Assembly (NCBI RefSeq): GCF_018881595.1
Contig: NZ_JACVQA010000001.1
Coordinates: 247,625-311,624 of the forward strand
Length of the DNA stretch: 64,000 nucleotides
Direction: 5' to 3'
DNA from: Polynucleobacter sp. UK-Gri1-W3
GTDB lineage: Bacteria; Pseudomonadota; Gammaproteobacteria; Burkholderiales; Burkholderiaceae
Numbering within the stretch: the stretch's first letter is position 1; each line of letters begins with the position of its first letter. Under the pieces are notes generated by a model, which ran no database searches, was not told where the DNA came from, and was given only the letters and a program-made list of their open reading frames with translations. Shown here piece after piece: positions 57,354-64,000 of this stretch. The position numbers and the translations under genes were made by a program.

Positions 57354-58124
57354 ATGAAGTTACTCTCCTTAGCGACCACACTTTTTATTGCCTCTTTGGC
57401 GTGCAATCCTAGCTATGCAATGGATGATGTCCCCGATGAGCTGCCAGATCGCATTGTGGGAAATATCGGCGCAGCTTTTTACACCTCCAATTTACACATT
57501 GGAACTGAAGGCACTCAGTCCCTAGTCTTACCTTATGCCTTTGCTGACTATCAACGTTTATTTGTTCGCATTGATGAAGTGGGTGTTAAGACTTTTAAGA
57601 TGGGTTATGGCTACTTTGAGGTAATCGGAAAAGTAAATTTAGATACCTATAAAGTGAAGTCCTCGATTAATGGAAACTCAATTAATCGAAGCGATCCAAT
57701 TCCTTTGGGACTGGGAACTTTTCAAGAAACACCGATTGGTGGATTTTTTATAAACGCATATCACGACTTCGGAAAGTCAAAAGGGGCGATGTATGAATTT
57801 TTATATTTCGCCGAATTTGAAGCTTATAAAAAAGTGATGTTCTATCCTCAAATTGGTCTAGAACGGCAGTCGAGTCAGTATGCCAATTATTACTATGGCA
57901 TCAACCCTGGAGAGTCGAGCTTGACTGGCTATGCAGCCTATAGCGCTCCAGCAACAAATAACCTTTTGGCGGGCCTAGTGGTAGAAATTCCGGTAGTGGA
58001 TGACTGGTATATCAATATTTATGGCAAGCGCAAATGGATGGGCGGTGGAATCAATAACAGTCCCGTCATGAATCGCTCATTTCAGGACAACATTTTTATG
58101 GCCCTGGCATATCGCTTTAAGTAA
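57354..58124 (+). CDS. MipA/OmpV family outer-membrane protein
   Basis: A 256-residue outer-membrane beta-barrel protein with a signal peptide (LLSLATTLFIASLACNPSYA) cut before MDDVPDE. The MipA/OmpV pattern is seen in GNIGAAFYTSNLHIGTEGTQSLVLPYAFADYQRLFVRIDEVGVK, and the protein ends with FMALAYRFK, a terminal aromatic typical of barrels. MipA links murein hydrolase MltA and PBP1b in E. coli, but many family members are plain OmpV-like porins. The ATG at 57354 is preferred over the GTG at 57348. Confidence 0.85.
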   Translation: MKLLSLATTLFIASLACNPSYAMDDVPDELPDRIVGNIGAAFYTSNLHIGTEGTQSLVLPYAFADYQRLFVRIDEVGVKTFKMGYGYFEVIGKVNLDTYKVKSSINGNSINRSDPIPLGLGTFQETPIGGFFINAYHDFGKSKGAMYEFLYFAEFEAYKKVMFYPQIGLERQSSQYANYYYGINPGESSLTGYAAYSAPATNNLLAGLVVEIPVVDDWYINIYGKRKWMGGGINNSPVMNRSFQDNIFMALAYRFK

Positions 58125-58144
58125 GCAGGAATAAATAAGCCGCC

Positions 58145-58879
58145 TTACAAAGACATTCCCAGAATGGAAAGTCCCGAAACCAACATTACTAACTCCATCA
58201 GCAATAAAAATTTCTTTTCAGGCAACGCCAAGACGATTTTTTTGGAGAAGATGGAGCCTACCAAAACGCAGCCTCCAATCAGTAAGCCTTGAATAATCGC
58301 CGTTGTATTAAGAAAGCCTAACTGGTGAAAAGTAATGCCTTTAGTAAACAAGATTGACAATGTACTAGCTGCTTCAGTGCCCAGGAAAGCCCCCTTGCTT
58401 AAGCCATAAGCCAAAAAGAAGGGTGTATTAATAGCGCCGGTAGTCGCAACAATGCCAGTCAAATAGCCAATGCCAGCCCCTACTAGGGCCATCTGCCAAA
58501 GTTTTAAATAAAAATTCTTTTTGCGCATCCAACGACGAGTCGGAATGAGTAGTATTAAAAATATTCCTAGTGTTATTTCAATAAGGCGCTCGTCAAGCTG
58601 CACTAGGGTATTAACACCAAGCACAGTAAATGGAATTGCCGTCAGGCCGTAGACAAAGCAAACCCGCCATTGAATGACGCTCCACCACAAGAAAATACGC
58701 GAAAGATTTGCTACGGTGGCTACCAAAGCTATTACCGGAATTGCCTGGATGGGTCCATAAAAATAAACTAGGGCGGGCATCAATATGATGGTGGTTCCAA
58801 AGCCAATGACGCCACCCAATACGCCAGCCCCCAGCCCGAGGGAGCCGAGTACCAGAGCCTGCAAAATAAGATCAGACAA
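58145..58879 (-). CDS. TSUP family sulfite/organosulfonate exporter-like protein (TauE/SafE)
   Basis: A 244-residue integral membrane protein with about seven or eight segments of the TauE/SafE family. The two internal repeats start LGSLGLGAGVLGGVIGFGTTIILMPALVYFYG and LVGAGIGYLTGIVATTGAINTPFFLAYGL, both with the family GxxxGxxG pattern. Family members export sulfite, sulfoacetate or sulfonates; the substrate here is unknown. It is convergent with MipA, 20 bases away. Confidence 0.87.
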   Translation of the reverse strand: MSDLILQALVLGSLGLGAGVLGGVIGFGTTIILMPALVYFYGPIQAIPVIALVATVANLSRIFLWWSVIQWRVCFVYGLTAIPFTVLGVNTLVQLDERLIEITLGIFLILLIPTRRWMRKKNFYLKLWQMALVGAGIGYLTGIVATTGAINTPFFLAYGLSKGAFLGTEAASTLSILFTKGITFHQLGFLNTTAIIQGLLIGGCVLVGSIFSKKIVLALPEKKFLLLMELVMLVSGLSILGMSL

Positions 58880-58910
58880 ACTGACTTATCTCAATTATTG
58901 TTTGTAAATA

Positions 58911-59063
58911 TTAGCGCCCCTGGCAGGCTATAGGCATTTCCCACAGCGGCTTCTCTTGTGAGTAGTTGCAGTTCACCCCATCAGGAGAGGTTGTGCTTGC
59001 GAGGCAGCCAGTTAATACTAGGGCAAAGAAAGCGACAGCCAAAGTTAGGGAAAGCTTTCTCAT
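58911..59063 (-). CDS. Very small putative lipoprotein
   Basis: A 50-residue frame with an ATG one base after the MAPEG stop codon. It begins MRKLSLTLAVAFFALVLTGC, a full signal peptide with lipobox LTGC, followed by a short mature part ending WEMPIACQGR with two further cysteines. The fit of signal, spacing and strand make it a likely real gene, which automatic annotation by length could miss. Function unknown. It is probably translated together with the MAPEG protein. Confidence 0.7.
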   Translation of the reverse strand: MRKLSLTLAVAFFALVLTGCLASTTSPDGVNCNYSQEKPLWEMPIACQGR

Positions 59064-59064
59064 A

Positions 59065-59463
59065 TCAGCCAACCAATTCATATAGAGTCCACCCTAAGTT
59101 CAAAACAACCAATGCCATGAGTGTGAAAAAGGTAAATTTCATTCCTAAAACACGTTTACTGAAATCAGGCGCAGGGGTAATCATGCCCTTTGCATGAATC
59201 AAGCGTCCAACAATGAGTGCGACACCCGAAATAGCAACCAATAGCCATGGGGCACCATTTAACTCAAGACACGCTATTAAAATGATTCCAACTGGCACGT
59301 ATTCAGCGAAGTTGCCCTGAGCACGAATAGCTCTTTCTAGATCATCATGGCCACCACTTCCTAATCCAACTTTATTTTTTCTTCTTAGGCTAATAACAGC
59401 AAGAGAGAGCTTGATAAAAATAATCGTTAAAACAGATGCAATGATTGAGGTAATTAAGAGCAT
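59065..59463 (-). CDS. MAPEG family membrane protein
   Basis: A 132-residue protein with four membrane helices. The MAPEG pattern is seen in the segment GGHDDLERAIRAQGNFAEYVPVGIILIACLELNGAP, which holds the Arg-Asn-glutathione contact motif, and the C-terminal VLGMKFTFFTLMALVVLNLGWTLYE. Bacterial members are often glutathione-dependent or uncharacterised. It is followed after one base by the small lipoprotein gene and follows the dehalogenase by 10. Confidence 0.87.
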   Translation of the reverse strand: MLLITSIIASVLTIIFIKLSLAVISLRRKNKVGLGSGGHDDLERAIRAQGNFAEYVPVGIILIACLELNGAPWLLVAISGVALIVGRLIHAKGMITPAPDFSKRVLGMKFTFFTLMALVVLNLGWTLYELVG

Positions 59464-59473
59464 GAATATTTCC

Positions 59474-60157
59474 TTAGATAACTTCTAACACTTGACTTAA
59501 AGAGTTTCCTGCATAGGTCGGCTTTTCCCCAATCTCTTCAAAGGGGTGTCCTAAACGATTAACCCAAAAGACATCAAAGCCATACCACTTCGCTGCAAGG
59601 GCGTCCCAAGCATTGCTTGATACAAAGAGAATGTCTTCTTTCTTAACGGGAAATGCCTTTAGCAGCAATTCATAGGCCTGTGGGACTGTTTTAAATAAGC
59701 GTACCTCTTCAATGGTGACTACTTTATCCAGATAAGGCTCTAAGCCATTACTTTGTACTACAGTAGCCAGCATCTCTCTACTGCCATTGGACAATATCGC
59801 CGTAGAAATTCCTTTCTGCTTAATTGTCTTCAATACTTGAAGGCTGTCTTCAAAGCCAGTGAGCTTTGCATACTGATCCATCAGACGTTTTTCGTATGTC
59901 TCCGTGAGATCTAAGTCCATACGCTTACAAACATAACGCAATGAACGAATGGTTAGCTCCCAAAATGGAAGGTAGTGCTTACTACCATTCGGACTAGGGT
60001 CGCTCATGGTCACAAGTCTGGTGTATTCAATCTGGCGATCACGCCACATCAAAGCAAGGGCTTGTCCATGGCCTGGAAATAATTCTTCCGCCAACTGCCC
60101 CATGGAATACACATCAAATAATGTGCCGTAGGCATCAAAAGCTATCAGCTTATACAT
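59474..60157 (-). CDS. Haloacid dehalogenase, type II
   Basis: A 227-residue HAD-superfamily hydrolase with the L-2-haloacid dehalogenase layout: nucleophilic Asp in AFDAYGTLFDV near residue 8, LSNGS near residue 117, the lysine in RLFKTVPQAYEL near residue 153, and FVSSNAWDALAAKWYGFDVFWVNRLG near residue 177. These segments are type II specific. Whether it dehalogenates or acts as another HAD phosphatase is not certain. It precedes MAPEG by 10 bases and follows the peroxiredoxin by 7. Confidence 0.9.
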   Translation of the reverse strand: MYKLIAFDAYGTLFDVYSMGQLAEELFPGHGQALALMWRDRQIEYTRLVTMSDPSPNGSKHYLPFWELTIRSLRYVCKRMDLDLTETYEKRLMDQYAKLTGFEDSLQVLKTIKQKGISTAILSNGSREMLATVVQSNGLEPYLDKVVTIEEVRLFKTVPQAYELLLKAFPVKKEDILFVSSNAWDALAAKWYGFDVFWVNRLGHPFEEIGEKPTYAGNSLSQVLEVI

Positions 60158-60164
60158 GCGGCCC

Positions 60165-60725
60165 CTAACTCTGATGGCTCTTCAAATAATCCATTACCCA
60201 GGCTGGATCGCTATCACTTGGGAAGATGGGGTAATGAACGGCCTCAATCACGCCATTATTGGCAATTAATGTCACGCGCTTTAATAAAGTCATTCCGGCC
60301 GCTACAAAGGTAGGTATATTCAATGCCTTTTGAAACTGATGGCCCTCATCACTGAGCACTGGAAATGGCAGATGAAGTCTATCGGCCATTTCTTTTTGAT
60401 ATTCAGTAGATTGCACGCTCAAACCCACAACCTGTGCGCCCAGCGCTTGAAGCTCTTGATAGTGATCTCTAAATGAACAGCTCTGGGGCGTACACCCTCT
60501 TGCTCCAGGAATTTGATCCCAGCCATCAGGCAAAGCAACATTAGGCTGCCCCGTCATTGGATAACAGTAGATAACCAACCTTCCTTTAATGTCACCAATA
60601 TGCATGCTCTGACCATTGGTGGCGTTTAAAGAAATGTTGGGCAAGCTCATCCCCTTCAAGTGATTGGTCGAGCCATCGTCTTGGGGAATGGGCAGGTCTG
60701 TAGGGAGCTGATTGAGATTGGTCAT
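60165..60725 (-). CDS. Peroxiredoxin (AhpC/TSA-like, redoxin domain)
   Basis: A 186-residue thioredoxin-fold peroxidase. The peroxidatic cysteine lies in GARGCTPQSCSFRDHY near residue 88, in the BCP/PrxQ arrangement with a possible resolving cysteine five residues later. GAQVVGLSVQSTEYQKEMADRLHLPFPVLSDEG follows, typical of the family. It starts a minus-strand run with the dehalogenase, MAPEG and the small lipoprotein, divergent from katG with 303 bases between starts, so two peroxide-removing enzymes share one control region. Confidence 0.9.
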   Translation of the reverse strand: MTNLNQLPTDLPIPQDDGSTNHLKGMSLPNISLNATNGQSMHIGDIKGRLVIYCYPMTGQPNVALPDGWDQIPGARGCTPQSCSFRDHYQELQALGAQVVGLSVQSTEYQKEMADRLHLPFPVLSDEGHQFQKALNIPTFVAAGMTLLKRVTLIANNGVIEAVHYPIFPSDSDPAWVMDYLKSHQS

Positions 60726-63182
<2,457 letters not shown>

Positions 63183-63230
63183 CGTTTAATTTGAAGGCAG
63201 CGCAAAGGGGAGGATTATTGCTTTTTTGTC

Positions 63231-63266
63231 CACCAAACCCACCTGCGGGTGGCTTTGGTGTTTATT
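63231..63266 (+). terminator. Probable katG terminator
   Basis: CACCAAA-C-CCACC and GGTGG-C-TTTGGTG form a 12-bp stem with one mismatch and a TGCG loop, followed by TTTATT. It begins about 50 bases after the katG stop. The T tract is short, so the call is moderate. Confidence 0.55.
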
Positions 63267-63310
63267 GGCAGCCCAACATGAATTTGTCGAAGACTATGGG
63301 ATATCTAGCC

Positions 63311-63757
63311 CTACTTCTTAGACTTGTATTTTTTTACAGCCTCTTTTAAGTCTGAATATTCCTCACACCCAAAAGTGCAGGCTTTATCCAGTCTCGCTAA
63401 TAGCGCCTCTGCGCCTGGTAAATCGTTGTTGATTAACTTAAGCTTTCCGTAATACTCAAGAGCACCGCGATGATTAGGATCTATTTTCAATGCGGCTTGA
63501 TAATATTTCTCTGCGCCCACCAAATCAGGCGGTTGTTTTTTACGAAGACTGTAACCCAGCAAATTATTCCAATCAGCCGAGCTTGTGTCATTTGCAGATT
63601 GCAGTTGCTGTATTGCCTGATCATATTTTTCGGCTTTAATGCTTGCCCTGACCTGAGTTAGCCATATTGGATCTTGCTTGGCTGGAGCAGAATCAGCCGC
63701 ATGAGATAAACCAACGATTGAAAGTAACAACAAAAGTGCTGAGAGTATTTTTTTCAT
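63311..63757 (-). CDS. TPR repeat-containing periplasmic protein
   Basis: A 148-residue protein with a signal peptide (MKKILSALLLLLSIVGLSHA) and two or three tetratricopeptide repeats, from AEKYDQAIQQLQSANDTSSADWNNLLGYSLRKK to ALKIDPNHRGALEYYGKLKLINNDLPGAEALL. A CTFGCEE cysteine pair lies near the end. Such proteins make protein-protein contacts; the partner is not known. It is convergent with katG and lies 49 bases after the CDF gene on the same strand. Confidence 0.85.
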   Translation of the reverse strand: MKKILSALLLLLSIVGLSHAADSAPAKQDPIWLTQVRASIKAEKYDQAIQQLQSANDTSSADWNNLLGYSLRKKQPPDLVGAEKYYQAALKIDPNHRGALEYYGKLKLINNDLPGAEALLARLDKACTFGCEEYSDLKEAVKKYKSKK

Positions 63758-63806
63758 TTGCAGGCCTTTGGTTAAGAATTTATTAACGTCATTTAAAGCT
63801 ACATTT

Positions 63807-64000
63807 CTACACAGGGTCTATATGAGTCATAACATTTAGTACTGGTAATTTTTTCTTAATTTGATTGCCAGCGTTTAGAGCAATATCGTGTCCATGCTTA
63901 ACAGTAGCATTTGCATCAACATCAATATGAACATCGACCAAAATCATGTCGCCCATCTTGCGCGTTCTTAGGTCATGAAAGCCTCTTACGCCATCGGTAG
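63807..64000 (-). CDS. Cation diffusion facilitator family transporter, C-terminal part
   Basis: The window ends inside this gene. The visible 63 codons give GVRGFHDLRTRKMGDMILVDVHIDVDANATVKHGHDIALNAG and end LPVLNVMTHIDPV, matching the cytoplasmic dimer domain of FieF/CzcD-type CDF proteins. The histidines in GFHDLRTR, DVHIDVD, HGHD and MTHID are the usual metal sites of that domain. The transmembrane part lies beyond position 64000. Metal specificity cannot be read. Confidence 0.83.
   Translation of the reverse strand, partial: TDGVRGFHDLRTRKMGDMILVDVHIDVDANATVKHGHDIALNAGNQIKKKLPVLNVMTHIDPV

Overview
The window looks like a chromosomal segment of a small, free-living betaproteobacterium of the family Burkholderiaceae, most likely Polynucleobacter. 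This is inferred, not searched. The reasons are the order metX-metW, the divergent block gatCAB | mreBCD-mrdA-rodA, metK followed by an S-adenosylhomocysteine (SAH) riboswitch and then ahcY and metF, a DksA with one cysteine, a moderate to AT-leaning composition, and very tight packing with many 1-4 base overlaps. I see no rRNA, tRNA, insertion sequence, prophage or CRISPR array. Both ends of the window cut through genes.

Region by region. 0-1.4 kb: a truncated unknown gene, a flavin reductase-like protein and a glutathione S-transferase. 1.4-7.3 kb (minus): a tripartite RND efflux system in the order outer-membrane lipoprotein, adaptor, pump. 7.4-12.9 kb (minus): glmU-glmS for UDP-GlcNAc, ttcA for tRNA thiolation, folB and a pteridine-reductase-like SDR. 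13-18.9 kb: a MidA-like methyltransferase, cca, an NDUFA9-like Rossmann protein, a soluble lytic transglycosylase and 5-formyl-THF cyclo-ligase. 18.9-22.6 kb (minus): the methyl cycle metK, SAH riboswitch, ahcY, metF. 22.8-28.4 kb: two lipid A acyltransferase-like genes and dapF, then pyrE and xth divergent with 8 bases between their start codons, then an AmpG-like transporter. 28.4-35.1 kb (minus): DUF484-xerC, a COG0523 metal GTPase, dksA-argB-slmA-metX-metW. 35.1-44 kb: gatCAB and the rod-shape operon mreBCD-mrdA-rodA, ending at a strong bidirectional terminator. 44-50 kb: HU, a small membrane protein, an LpxO-like hydroxylase, YggU, beta-carbonic anhydrase, a third LpxL-like acyltransferase, and a metallophosphoesterase followed by a Ser/Thr kinase-Usp fusion. 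50-54 kb: dctA, an rRNA pseudouridine synthase and prfC. 54-60.7 kb: small lipoproteins and membrane proteins, an EamA transporter, MOSC, GNAT, a histidine phosphatase, MipA, TSUP, MAPEG, a haloacid dehalogenase and a peroxiredoxin. 61-64 kb: katG, a TPR protein and the C-terminus of a cation diffusion facilitator.

Most of the window is core metabolism and cell-envelope biology: UDP-GlcNAc, lipid A acylation and possibly hydroxylation, murein synthesis and recycling, and rod shape. The methyl cycle is riboswitch-controlled. The points most worth a second look are prfC, whose P-loop lies upstream of every ATG/GTG/TTG codon and so probably starts at ATT; the SAH riboswitch with a hairpin that hides the ahcY ribosome binding site; a phosphatase/kinase pair whose kinase carries a universal-stress domain; a lysine-rich tail on GlmU; a tryptophan-rich cytoplasmic extension on the efflux adaptor; and several gene pairs whose start codons face each other across only 8-25 bases. 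I did not find a clear defence island or another evidently new multi-gene system.
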